DNA from: Rhodococcus globerulus NBRC 14531
GTDB taxonomy: Bacteria; Actinomycetota; Actinomycetes; Mycobacteriales; Mycobacteriaceae
Assembly: GCF_001894805.1 (NCBI RefSeq)
Contig: NZ_BCWX01000004.1
Span: 310,001 to 374,000 of the forward strand
Reading direction: 5' to 3'
Length of the DNA: 64,000 nucleotides
The stretch's first letter is position 1; each line of letters opens with the position of its first letter. The translations under genes and the position numbers were made by a program. Below the pieces are notes generated by a model that searched no databases, had not been told where the DNA came from, and saw only the letters and a program-made list of their open reading frames with translations. Positions 41,680 through 50,283 of the stretch are shown one piece after another.

Positions 41680-43083
41680 ATGCATTCCCCTACTGATGTC
41701 TCCGCCGGCACGTGGCGTCAATTACTGAGCGGGCGGCATCTCGGGACCGCTACCGTCCTGGCGGGCGGAGTGGCGCTGTACGCCACGAACGTCTATCTCA
41801 CGACCAGTTTGCTTCCGACGGCAATCGACGACATCGGCGGGCAACGGTATTACGCCTGGACTGCAACAGTTTTCCTTATTGCTTCAGTCATCTCCTCGAT
41901 GCTGGTCACCCGAATCCTCGGCGCGAAAGGGCCTAGAGGCGCGTATCTGATTGCGCTTGCGATCTTCGCGATCGGCACGATCGTCTGTGCGCTCAGTCCT
42001 ACGATGGAAATGCTTCTGGTCGGGCGTGCTGTTCAAGGAGCAGGCGGCGGACTGCTGGCGGGTCTCGGTTATGCCGTGATCAACGCCGCCCTACCCAAGC
42101 AGTTGTGGACGCGCGCATCGGCACTCGTGTCAGCAATGTGGGGTGTCGGCACGTTCGCCGGGCCGGCCATCGGTGGAGTGTTCGCTCAATTCGGCGCTTG
42201 GCGCTGGGCATTCGGTGCCTTGGTGGTCGCGACAATCGCGGTTGCCGCGCTCGTCCCCAGCGCGCTGCCGGCACATACTGCAGGCAGCACCACCAGCAGT
42301 CCGGTTCCGATTCTCTCGCTGGCCCTGCTGACCGCAGCAGCGCTGTTGGTCAGCGTCGCGGGAATTCTGTCCAACCTTGCGGTGACCGCCACACTGGTTC
42401 TTGCGGCAGTGATACTTCTGATTGCTTTTGTCGCAGCAGACCGTCGCGCGAGCCATGGAGTACTCCCGCCGTCGACCTTCACCGCGTCGTCCCTCAAATG
42501 GGTGTACCTGACCATCGTCGCCTTGGCCCTGAGCTCGACGGTCGAAACGTTCATTCCGCTGTTCGGTCAGCTCCTCGCCGGTATGACACCGTTGGCCGCC
42601 GGTTTCCTCGGCGCCGCCCTCGCCCTCGGCTGGACCCTCGGCGAAATTCCGAGTGCCTCGGCAACGTCACCTCGCGCTGTCCGCACAATCGTTGTCGGCG
42701 GACCTGTTCTGGTCGCATTCGGGCTTGCTCTGACGGCCGCGTTCCTCACCGATCAGGCCGGCGCCGGCGCAATCGCAGCGTGGATCGTCGGACTGGTCAT
42801 TGCCGGGGCGGGTATCGGCATCGCCTGGCCACACCTGGCTGTCGGTGCGATGAACTCGGTTTCGGAACCAGGCGAAGGAGCAAAAGCCGCCGCGGCGATC
42901 AATACCGTGCAATTGATCGCCAACGCGTTCGGCGCCGCTCTCGCCGGAGTTCTGGTGAATCTCGGCGCACCCTCGACTTTGCGTTCCGCACAATTACTCC
43001 TGATCACATTTGCCGTCGTAGCCTGTATCGGTGTGGCGATCGCAGCGCGCGCCTTCCCGTCGTCTCGAGGAGATCAACCGTGA
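41680..43083 (+). CDS. SoxR-controlled MFS transporter (putative drug/redox-compound exporter)
   Basis: A 467-residue MFS protein with about 14 hydrophobic segments. The first helices carry VYLTTSLLPTAIDDIGGQRYYAW and motif C-like GVGTFAGPAIGGVFAQFGAWRWAF, marking a DHA-type exporter. The ATG at 41680 is only 18 bp from the SoxR box, leaving little room for a leader. Its stop overlaps the GTG of the HhH gene. Likely function: export of redox-cycling compounds sensed by SoxR. Confidence 0.87.
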   Translation: MHSPTDVSAGTWRQLLSGRHLGTATVLAGGVALYATNVYLTTSLLPTAIDDIGGQRYYAWTATVFLIASVISSMLVTRILGAKGPRGAYLIALAIFAIGTIVCALSPTMEMLLVGRAVQGAGGGLLAGLGYAVINAALPKQLWTRASALVSAMWGVGTFAGPAIGGVFAQFGAWRWAFGALVVATIAVAALVPSALPAHTAGSTTSSPVPILSLALLTAAALLVSVAGILSNLAVTATLVLAAVILLIAFVAADRRASHGVLPPSTFTASSLKWVYLTIVALALSSTVETFIPLFGQLLAGMTPLAAGFLGAALALGWTLGEIPSASATSPRAVRTIVVGGPVLVAFGLALTAAFLTDQAGAGAIAAWIVGLVIAGAGIGIAWPHLAVGAMNSVSEPGEGAKAAAAINTVQLIANAFGAALAGVLVNLGAPSTLRSAQLLLITFAVVACIGVAIAARAFPSSRGDQP

Positions 43084-43292
43084 CCGAATCTCAGTCTGCA
43101 CAGCCCGGAGACGGTTTCCCGAAAACCAGCGCGCCCGCAACGCGGGCTCTTCTTGCCGCCGGTTACACCGAGTTGTCGCAGCTCGCATCGGTATCCGAAT
43201 CGGAATTGGCAAAGCTTCACGGAATGGGCCCAAAAGCCCTTCGCATTCTGGGTGAGGCACTCGCCGAACGAGGGTTGTCGTTCGGCGATTGA
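43080..43292 (+). CDS. Small helix-hairpin-helix protein coupled to the SoxR-controlled exporter
   Basis: A 70-residue protein starting at GTG 43080, with GAGGAG upstream and a 4-bp overlap with the exporter stop. After a ~15-residue polar N-terminus it has ATRALLAAGYTELSQLASVSESELAKLHGMGPKALRILGEAL in shortened form, matching the HhH fold of RNA polymerase alpha C-termini and DNA ligases (LHGMGPKAL hairpin). It may bind DNA or a protein partner; the reason for coupling to a transporter is unknown. Confidence 0.75.
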   Translation: MTESQSAQPGDGFPKTSAPATRALLAAGYTELSQLASVSESELAKLHGMGPKALRILGEALAERGLSFGD

Positions 43293-43300
43293 AGAAGTCT

Positions 43301-44452
43301 TCACACGACGCTGGCACGCACCTGATTTCCACCCTCACGTTTGGCTTGATACATAGCCGAATCGGCCACCCTGAACAGTGCGGAAACAATCTCGTCCACG
43401 GTTTCGTCCACTTCTCGGGGCGCCGTACGAATCGCGATTCCGATACTCGAACTGATTGCCGGTACGTCATTGTCACCACTCATGAATGTGGTGATCCGCG
43501 TCGACAGTTTTGCCACCGAATTGAAGGGCGCCCGCTCGAGCACTACAAATTCGTCACCGCCGACTCGAGCGATCAGAGCCGACTGCGACGTCCAGAGCCT
43601 GATGCGCAAACCGGTCCTGATGATTGTGTTGTCGCCGATATCGTGTCCGTGGAGATCATTGATCTCCTTGAATCGGTCGAGATCGATCACCACAACCAGA
43701 AGCGCATTGTGTTCGTCGATCTGCTCGCCCACGATGTCCGTCGCCCGACGTGAAAGCCCACGTCGATTGAGAAGCCCGGTCAGCGGATCGAATTCCGATG
43801 TTGTTGCATCCGAACTGAGCATCGCCAACATGATCTGTGAGACGACGGGAATCACATAGACGGTCGCGAGAGTGACACCTATTTTGGCAATTCCCAATCC
43901 TGGATCCGTGTTGTCACCAAACAGCAGCGGCCACCCCGCCATAATCGTGACCAGGGTGGCGAATACCAGGTGCCCGAGCTGCAACGTGGGGTTGTGGAAA
44001 AACGCGATGTAGCCACCGATCGAGGCAAAAACCACACAGCACAACAATCGTGCCAGCGGATCGACGTCCGAGAACGACGCCACCGCGATAGCAATATCGG
44101 AGCCGACAACAAAGGTGTAGGACCACAGCCGGGTTGGCGGAAACAGCCACCAAATGAGGGCAGCGATCAGGCAGGCTGCGACCACAATCAGGTTGACGGA
44201 TCGCCAGAACGAACCTTGCGGTCCCACAGCACTCCACCTCATGAGGACGAGGATCAACCCCATCCCGAACGCAGTTCCGCCGACCAGGATTCGGCAAGCC
44301 GACACAAGACCACGGTCTTCGAGGTAACGCATGAAACTCTGATACTGATCGGGCAGACGCCACCACTGCGCGATCAGGTCGATCAACGCTTTCACGACGG
44401 AGCCTCGAACATACGAGGGCAAATCTCTCGCTTCCCCCAGGGTGGCCCACAC
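43301..44452 (-). CDS. Membrane-bound GGDEF domain protein (putative diguanylate cyclase)
   Basis: Up to 383 residues: an N-terminal region with about six transmembrane helices (residues ~55-210) and a C-terminal GGDEF domain. The catalytic motif is intact (RVGGDEFVVLE), and FDPLTGLLNRRGL marks the domain start at about residue 222. It should make c-di-GMP from GTP at the membrane. No clear RxxD inhibitory site is evident. The start is a GTG at 44452 with a weak ribosome site; a later GTG near 44397 is possible. Not obviously linked to either neighbour. Confidence 0.85.
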   Translation of the reverse strand: MWATLGEARDLPSYVRGSVVKALIDLIAQWWRLPDQYQSFMRYLEDRGLVSACRILVGGTAFGMGLILVLMRWSAVGPQGSFWRSVNLIVVAACLIAALIWWLFPPTRLWSYTFVVGSDIAIAVASFSDVDPLARLLCCVVFASIGGYIAFFHNPTLQLGHLVFATLVTIMAGWPLLFGDNTDPGLGIAKIGVTLATVYVIPVVSQIMLAMLSSDATTSEFDPLTGLLNRRGLSRRATDIVGEQIDEHNALLVVVIDLDRFKEINDLHGHDIGDNTIIRTGLRIRLWTSQSALIARVGGDEFVVLERAPFNSVAKLSTRITTFMSGDNDVPAISSSIGIAIRTAPREVDETVDEIVSALFRVADSAMYQAKREGGNQVRASVV

Positions 44453-44502
44453 TTGCCTGATTTCCGCGAAAATTCGGCCATAGCGTGCAGCATAGCCATA
44501 AC

Positions 44503-44572
44503 GGACGGTCCGACCAACACGCTACGCTTGCAATATCGCCTGGTCAGGCAACTATCCAGCTACGGACCGTCC
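44503..44572. repeat. Long-range inverted repeat GGACGGTCCG ... CGGACCGTCC
   Basis: Perfect 10-bp arms at 44503-44512 and 44563-44572 are separated by 50 bp in the region between the GGDEF and MarR genes. Each arm is itself partly palindromic (CGGNCCG-like), so this may be a pair of protein-binding sites or a structured leader. The remaining stretch to 44730 holds no gene I can support. Confidence 0.5.
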
Positions 44573-44730
44573 CGAATCAGACAATAGATCAGTCACCGCA
44601 TCAAACCGTTAGGAGATTCTCAGGGCAATGACTAATTTGCATTCGGGTGACAATGAATCCGGAACTCGCATCCCGCACTCCTTCTGGTTGGATGAACACC
44701 GGAAGTCGACGCACCTAAGGGGTAGCAACA

Positions 44731-45162
44731 GTGGTTTCAGATCCCATCTCGGGCCTGCAGATGGAACTCGCCGATATGTGGCAGCGCGGGCGCGCTCGCG
44801 CCCGTAAGTACGCGCGGGCCATCCACCCCAAACTCGATCCGGCGCTCTACTCCGTCCTGGTTCTTCTGAACCGTTCGAATGCGGTTCCGATGTCGGATCT
44901 CATTGCTGCGCTCGATATCGAGAAGTCGACATTGACCAGACAAATCGATTCGGCCGAGCGCCTCGGACTGGTACAGCGGATCCCCGATCCCGATGACGCC
45001 CGGGCAAAGTTGGTTGCCCTGACACCCGAGGCCCGGGAACGTGTGACCACCGTCCAGAATCGTCAGGCCGACGAGTGGCGCGCACGATTGGCGACGTGGG
45101 ATCCCGAGGACGTCATCGCGCTGACGTCGCTTCTGCATCGACTGGGCAGCATGGAAAACTAA
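44731..45162 (+). CDS. MarR family transcriptional regulator
   Basis: A 143-residue MarR protein with the winged HTH at about residues 45-105 (VPMSDLIAALDIEKSTLTRQIDSAERLGLVQRIPDPDDARAKLVALT). The start is GTG with AAGGGG about nine bases upstream. It precedes an EmrB-type efflux pump by 72 bp in the same direction, and the gap holds inverted elements, so it likely represses the pump and is released by small phenolic or lipophilic compounds (inference). Confidence 0.9.
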   Translation: MVSDPISGLQMELADMWQRGRARARKYARAIHPKLDPALYSVLVLLNRSNAVPMSDLIAALDIEKSTLTRQIDSAERLGLVQRIPDPDDARAKLVALTPEARERVTTVQNRQADEWRARLATWDPEDVIALTSLLHRLGSMEN

Positions 45163-45189
45163 TCGCAAAACCGTTGCGTTCTACAACCA

Positions 45190-45225
45190 ACTTAGCCTAA
45201 TGTTGCATGTGTCAACTAACTAAGT
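45190..45225. promoter_or_regulatory. Candidate MarR operator region before the MFS pump
   Basis: ACTTAG at 45190-45195 is mirrored by CTAAGT at 45220-45225, and inside them GTTG-N7-CAAC lies at 45202-45216. The nested dyads are in the short gap between the MarR gene and the pump gene. Confidence 0.45.
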
Positions 45226-45234
45226 GGGGTCGCC

Positions 45235-46821
45235 GTGGTCACGCATGAAGAAGTCGGATCGATCCGCCTGCAGGAGGCCCCCGCCGCTCCGATGTCGCAC
45301 CGGCAGAAGATCGAGGCGCTTGTCGGACTTCTCCTCGGAATGTTCGTGGCCTTCCTATCCTCGACCATTGTCTCGAATGCCCTGCCGACCATCATCACCG
45401 AACTACACGGAACCCAAGATCAGTACACCTGGGTCGTGACGGCAACTCTTCTGGCTTCCACAGCCACAACGCCCATCTGGGGCAAGTTCTCGGATCTCGT
45501 GAGCAAAAAACTGCTGGTTCAACTCTCCATCCTGATCTTCACCATCGGATCCATCCTGGCCGGACTCGCACAATCCGTCGGCATATTGATCGCCTTCCGA
45601 GTTGTGCAGGGCCTGGGACTCGGTGGCTTGCAGGCACTGGTCATCATCGTGATCGCAGCCATGTTCAGTCCTCGCGAACGTGGCCGATACCAAGGTCCGA
45701 TCGCAGCCGTCATGTCGATTGCCACCATCGCCGGTCCACTCATCGGCGGCGTCATCGTAGATACCAGTTGGCTAGGGTGGCGCTGGACCTTCTTCGTCTG
45801 CGTCCCGTTGGCAGTGATCGCACTGATAGTCGTGCAGCGCACCCTCAATCTTCCCGTGGTACGCAGAAAGGTCAAGATCGACTACGCCGGTGCGACTCTC
45901 ATCGCCGGCGGCGTAAGCACACTCCTCATCTGGGTGACTTTGGCGGGCAAGAACTTCGAGTGGTCCTCCGGTATGTCGTTCTTCCTGTGCGGTCTCGGAA
46001 TCGTGCTTATCGCCGCGGCAGTCTGGGTCGAGAGCGTGGTGGAGGAACCCATCATTCCCCTGCGGCTTTTCCGTGACCGCACCACCTCGCTCGCGACCTT
46101 CGCCAGCATCACCGTCGGTGTTGCCATCTTCGGCGGCGCGGTATTCCTCGGACAGTACTTTCAGATCGCACGCGGTTACTCACCCACTGTCGCAGGGCTT
46201 CTGACACTTCCGATGGTGATCGGATCCACCCTGTCGTCCAGTATCTCCGGCTCACTCATCACCAAGTTCGGTCGATGGAAGATCTTCCTCGTTGCCGGCG
46301 CGAGCACGATGACACTCGGATTCTTCCTGCTCGCCACCATCGACCACGCCACCTCAGTCGTCTGGATCGGCGTGTTTTTGTTCATCGCAGGCACCGGCAT
46401 GGGCATGGTGATGCAAAATCTTGTTCTCGCAGTGCAGAATACGGTCGATGCGAGCGATCTCGGAGCGGCCAGTTCAACCATCACATTCTTCCGCTCGCTC
46501 GGCGGGGCAGCCGGAGTCTCGATCCTCGGCGCCGTTCTGTCGACACACGTGGCACATCTGACTGCTCAGGGCTTGAGCGCAATCGGCGTCGACGCAACGG
46601 GAGGCGCCGGGCTGTCCAATCTCAATGAACTGCCCGACGCCCTTGCCGACGTCGTCCGCATCGCGTACGGCGACGCCACCGCACGCCTGTTTCTGATTGC
46701 AGGAATTCTGGGGCTGCTCAGCCTTGTTGCCGTTGCCTTCATCAAGGAACGTGCTCTGCGCACCCAGAGCGGTGACGAGCAACTGCTGGCCGAAGCAGAG
46801 TTGATCAAGTCGCAGCAATAA
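45235..46821 (+). CDS. DHA2-family (EmrB/QacA) MFS multidrug transporter
   Basis: A 528-residue protein with 14 transmembrane helices. It has the DHA2 hallmarks LSSTIVSNALPTIITELHG, WVVTATLLASTATTPIWGKFSDL, motif C-like AGPLIGGVIVDTSWLGWRWTF and the late VLAVQNTVDASDLGAASSTITFFRSLGG. It starts at GTG 45235, 72 bp after the MarR gene. It exports drugs or toxic organic compounds. Its 3' end overlaps the convergent YdcF-like gene by 17 bp. Confidence 0.9.
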   Translation: MVTHEEVGSIRLQEAPAAPMSHRQKIEALVGLLLGMFVAFLSSTIVSNALPTIITELHGTQDQYTWVVTATLLASTATTPIWGKFSDLVSKKLLVQLSILIFTIGSILAGLAQSVGILIAFRVVQGLGLGGLQALVIIVIAAMFSPRERGRYQGPIAAVMSIATIAGPLIGGVIVDTSWLGWRWTFFVCVPLAVIALIVVQRTLNLPVVRRKVKIDYAGATLIAGGVSTLLIWVTLAGKNFEWSSGMSFFLCGLGIVLIAAAVWVESVVEEPIIPLRLFRDRTTSLATFASITVGVAIFGGAVFLGQYFQIARGYSPTVAGLLTLPMVIGSTLSSSISGSLITKFGRWKIFLVAGASTMTLGFFLLATIDHATSVVWIGVFLFIAGTGMGMVMQNLVLAVQNTVDASDLGAASSTITFFRSLGGAAGVSILGAVLSTHVAHLTAQGLSAIGVDATGGAGLSNLNELPDALADVVRIAYGDATARLFLIAGILGLLSLVAVAFIKERALRTQSGDEQLLAEAELIKSQQ

Positions 46822-47443
46822 CGCCGGCGACAAGCATTCTGCCTGCCACCGCAACCCTGAAGTCGATCATCGCCCGCTCGACATGGTTGGCGCTCGACAC
46901 CACGACAACGCCGGTTGCTCCGCGGTCGGCCAAGATCTGCGAGGTGAACTGCGCGTTCTGCACTGTCGAACCCGATCGGCCTTCCTCGGTTATGCGGCCC
47001 GGGTGAACGCCATTGGCCACCAGCCAATCCCGCATAGCCCTGGCTTCGGTGACACCCGACTTGGGCGCACCGCCGCTGGTGATGATCGGCGCGGCTGGAT
47101 ACCTCTGCGCGAGGTACAAGGCAGCTTGCAGACGGTCGACCAACATATCTCGCATGGTGCCGTCGTCGAATAGCCCAGCGCCGAGCACAACGATGTTGGT
47201 TCCGACCGGATTCAGATCGAGGAGAAGCGGCGACCGCCTGGTCAACGTCTCTGCGCCCGTGCAGAACACGATCAATTCACGAATGGTGGTTTGACACCCA
47301 CCAACTGTGGACAGAACGCCGTTGACCAGGGTAACGGGCGTGACATCAGCGCTGGCTGTTGCCGGCGAGAGTCCTACTCCTGCTACCGCAACCAACGAGG
47401 CTGCAACAATTCCTCTCAACACCGATTTACGCACAGTGACCAT
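46805..47443 (-). CDS. Secreted YdcF/DUF218 family protein
   Basis: A 212-residue protein with a Sec signal peptide (hydrophobic stretch after VRKSVLRGI, likely cleavage after ATASA near residue 32), then a DUF218 domain: IVVLGAGLFDDGTMRDMLVDRL, IITSGGAPKSGVTEARAMRDWLVANG, GRITEEGRSGSTVQNAQFT and VVSSANHVERA. The family includes SanA/YdcF-type proteins, often cell-envelope linked, with poorly known chemistry. ATG 47443 is preferred over the TTG just before it. Region 47444-47551 shows no gene. Confidence 0.82.
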   Translation of the reverse strand: MVTVRKSVLRGIVAASLVAVAGVGLSPATASADVTPVTLVNGVLSTVGGCQTTIRELIVFCTGAETLTRRSPLLLDLNPVGTNIVVLGAGLFDDGTMRDMLVDRLQAALYLAQRYPAAPIITSGGAPKSGVTEARAMRDWLVANGVHPGRITEEGRSGSTVQNAQFTSQILADRGATGVVVVSSANHVERAMIDFRVAVAGRMLVAGVIAAT

Positions 47444-47551
47444 CAAATTGGACCCCCTGAAATGTCGGATGTCCGGTCACGGTAACGAGAATTTTGTCTT
47501 ATTTACCCGTTTTGGCAGGATTGTTATTCAGGAAAGATCCTGGATCAACCG

Positions 47552-48799
47552 TCAGTTCCAGTCGATCTTGACCGCCGAGAGCATCGAACGGAGCAGGTCC
47601 GGCAGCTGCGCGATCATGCCCTGACCCGCAATCCGTTGAGATACCGGGGCGGCCAACGTCTCGCGCCACAGGACCGGTTGATCGTTCATGAGATCGCGGT
47701 AGACGGGAAGCAATTGGTTGGTGATGTATATCCAGCGCCCGTCTCGATCCGCCCAGTTGAAGTCCGGCAACGGAGTCGCGATTCTTGCTGCGCCAACCTG
47801 GAACTCGAGCGAATCGGACTCACGCGGTGGGATTACACCCGGCATCGACGGCGACGCGGCAAACGTGGTCAAGTACGTCAGAGCCCGACCGACGCTTCCG
47901 CGATAGTTCTTTGCCTCGTCCCATTGATCGCCGACGGATTGGTACTGCTCACGCCGAAGCAGTCGCACATTACCGTCGAACACCGCTTCCGGATTACCGG
48001 ATGCAATGTTGCGCCAGGCAATTCGCGCATTTTCGTCGAGCAGGCCGGCCCGGTCCAGTTCGCCTATCCCGTCCGCCCCGTTGTGTATCCACGCCATATG
48101 CATGGGGATCAGGTCCGAGAAGATGTGTTTGCTCATGGCAATTACCTTGCCCTGGAACCACATCACATCCTCAGGTCGAATTTCGTGCCCCACCTGGAGC
48201 AACGCCTGGAGGTCTTCGGGCGCTGCCATCGATTGCGCGATGGGTGTGCCGACACGGTCGAGTTCGCGCCACACCACGGCCATAGCGTCGCTGATCGCTC
48301 GGATGTTCAGCACGACCCGCCCGAAATCCACGTCGAGTAGTCCCGCTGCAAAAGCCGGACCAACCATCCCACCCATTCCAGCCCACTGTAATTCACTGTG
48401 CTCGAGTTGGAGGCGCTCGTAGAACGCAAAGGTATTGGTCAGGTTGCCGAGATTTGCGTGAACACCGTCGAACGGAGTCCAGGAGGCAAGGTCGATTCCC
48501 GCGGATTCCGTTCCGACTGCAAGCCAATACTGCTTCAGCAATACCTGATACCGCCGCGGATCCACCCCTGCCGATCTGGCCTCGTCGAGCAGGACACGAA
48601 GTTTCGCGGAATCGGAGGGCAGAGTCGGATGAAGCCCACCTGCGGCTTCGGCATCGGCGTTGACCGCGGTGAGATCGAGGTACCGATCCACCTCGCGCGC
48701 CGAAGCAGTTGTTCCTACCGCCATCGCGCTGCCAAGTGCAACCGAGCCCACCATAACAGTGCGGGCAAAATCTCTGCGCGTCAAAGACTTTCGGATCAT
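47552..48799 (-). CDS. Tat-exported protein of unknown function
   Basis: A 415-residue protein with a clear twin-arginine signal: TRRDFARTVMVG followed by a hydrophobic alanine-rich stretch and TTASA. I do not recognise a domain in the mature part; it is helical, rich in Trp/Asp, with HMAWIHNGADGIGEL and a region near ISKHIFSDL-like (VIAMSKHIFSDLIPMHM) that could hold a histidine-based site. Export by Tat suggests folding or cofactor binding in the cytoplasm. The gene begins directly at the base after the stop of the lipase-like gene, so the two form an operon. Confidence 0.75.
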   Translation of the reverse strand: MIRKSLTRRDFARTVMVGSVALGSAMAVGTTASAREVDRYLDLTAVNADAEAAGGLHPTLPSDSAKLRVLLDEARSAGVDPRRYQVLLKQYWLAVGTESAGIDLASWTPFDGVHANLGNLTNTFAFYERLQLEHSELQWAGMGGMVGPAFAAGLLDVDFGRVVLNIRAISDAMAVVWRELDRVGTPIAQSMAAPEDLQALLQVGHEIRPEDVMWFQGKVIAMSKHIFSDLIPMHMAWIHNGADGIGELDRAGLLDENARIAWRNIASGNPEAVFDGNVRLLRREQYQSVGDQWDEAKNYRGSVGRALTYLTTFAASPSMPGVIPPRESDSLEFQVGAARIATPLPDFNWADRDGRWIYITNQLLPVYRDLMNDQPVLWRETLAAPVSQRIAGQGMIAQLPDLLRSMLSAVKIDWN

Positions 48800-50128
48800 C
48801 TACTTACTCTCTGCTTCATCGAATTCCGCAGCCAGCCAGGCGACGTCCTGCATCCCGAGCTGATCGGTAACCGTCTTGTACAGGTTGGTGACATAGTCGA
48901 GAGGCCCACACTGCGAAGGAATCAGATCGACGTCACCACCGTCGGCACGATACGTGTCCGCCAATTCCTGTGCCTCACTGAAGGGCACGAGAAAATCGTC
49001 TTCACAGGACGAGATAAGCAACTTCGACTTCGGTGCCTGCTTGCCCAAGGTGTTGTCCTCGTAGGCGGCCGCCAGCGCCGGAATGGTTCGGGGTGCTGGG
49101 TTGGTCAACAGAACATCGAACGGAACGAACGGAAGCGCCAAATACAGTGCTTGACAAGATGTCCGAAAAGCCGCAGCAACGTCGCGGCCGACCGGAGTGA
49201 AGTGATCGTCCAGCTTGATCTCCGGATACCCGGCATCAAATCCGAGGACGGACGAGAAGACAAACCCGGAACCGATGCCGCCGGCTGCAGTTGCCTCGAA
49301 CGTTGCCGGATCGATCATCATCGCCTGGATCGCACTGGCCGTCACGTTCAGCTCTGGCGCGTAGGTATGGGCCTGCTCCGCCGCAAAGCCCGCCGCGACA
49401 CCGCCACCGGCAACTCCGTAGATGCCAACCGGTGTATCGGATGCCAATCCGGCCTCGGGAAGCGCCAGCGCTGCTCGTACACCGTCGAGGGTGGCCTTGC
49501 CCGAGAACTGACCGACGGAGAACGGGTGCGGCGAGGTATCCCCGTCGTTTCCGACATCGCTCATCATGACGGCCCAACCGCGTCCGAACATCTCCGCAAC
49601 GGGTCCGAGTGCCGAGAACATGGCCGGGTCGCTCTGATTTCCACCGGTCCACTGGTGACTGGGAGCGCAGTTGGCCCCGAGGCTGTCGTTCGCCTCGGCA
49701 TAACCGATGATCTTGCGATCAGCGGGAGCGGTGCCGTCCTCGGGAATCATCAGGATTCCGGTGCTGATCACCCGACGTCCGAAATGATCGGTTGTCGTGT
49801 ACATGAGTTGGTAGGCGCTGACCGCGTCCGGTCGCACCTGATAGACCTGCACGCTCACTGGGCGGGCTTTGAGTAGGAGTCCCGGCGCTGTGTCGCCACT
49901 GAGTTCTGGTTCGTCGAACCACGGATCATCCGACGAGAGTCCCAGTGGAGTGAACTCCCCCGAGATCTCACCACCCTGGAGAGCTCGCACAACCAGCGGA
50001 TTGAAGACCTCGGACAGGTCGACGGCTTCCTGCGCCCCGGCCGGTGACCCCGCCGCGATCAGGGCAGCTGCCAGGACAGATGCAGCGCCGACGCACACTG
50101 CTCGTCGTCGTGACGTCGAGTTCACCAT
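48800..50128 (-). CDS. Secreted lipase-family (LIP) protein lacking the catalytic serine
   Basis: A 442-residue exported protein (signal peptide to about residue 32) of the LIP family of secretory lipases (CalA type). The body has MYTTTDHFGRRVISTGILMIP, AEANDSLGANCAPSHQW and YEDNTLGKQAPKSKLLI. The nucleophile elbow reads GIYGVAGGG, with alanine (about residue 240) where GxSxG needs serine; the codon is GCC. The acid region SSCEDDFLVPF is kept, but the expected histidine region reads CGPLDYV, with tyrosine. It is therefore probably not a hydrolase, unless residues outside these motifs serve. Intact reading frame and operon position argue against a pseudogene. Confidence 0.8.
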   Translation of the reverse strand: MVNSTSRRRAVCVGAASVLAAALIAAGSPAGAQEAVDLSEVFNPLVVRALQGGEISGEFTPLGLSSDDPWFDEPELSGDTAPGLLLKARPVSVQVYQVRPDAVSAYQLMYTTTDHFGRRVISTGILMIPEDGTAPADRKIIGYAEANDSLGANCAPSHQWTGGNQSDPAMFSALGPVAEMFGRGWAVMMSDVGNDGDTSPHPFSVGQFSGKATLDGVRAALALPEAGLASDTPVGIYGVAGGGVAAGFAAEQAHTYAPELNVTASAIQAMMIDPATFEATAAGGIGSGFVFSSVLGFDAGYPEIKLDDHFTPVGRDVAAAFRTSCQALYLALPFVPFDVLLTNPAPRTIPALAAAYEDNTLGKQAPKSKLLISSCEDDFLVPFSEAQELADTYRADGGDVDLIPSQCGPLDYVTNLYKTVTDQLGMQDVAWLAAEFDEAESK

Positions 50129-50283
50129 CGCCCACGCTTCCTTACTTCCGAGTAATATTGTCCGTTACATAACCATTGACCGGCACGAACCGACAAGTCG
50201 CACTGCGTTCCCCTGCCCAATTGCACAATCACGCCTAGGCTGACGGCACCTATCCGGCACGTCTGGCTTGGGAGGTTTTACGA

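Noticed and set aside
44628-44807. Possible ~59-residue upstream ORF before and into the MarR gene
   Set aside because: It has a modest ribosome site, but the second half simply reads the MarR gene in another frame and the first half shows no recognisable protein character.
41680-46821. Genomic island of efflux pumps
   Set aside because: No integrase, transposase, tRNA or flanking repeats; composition looks like the rest of the window.
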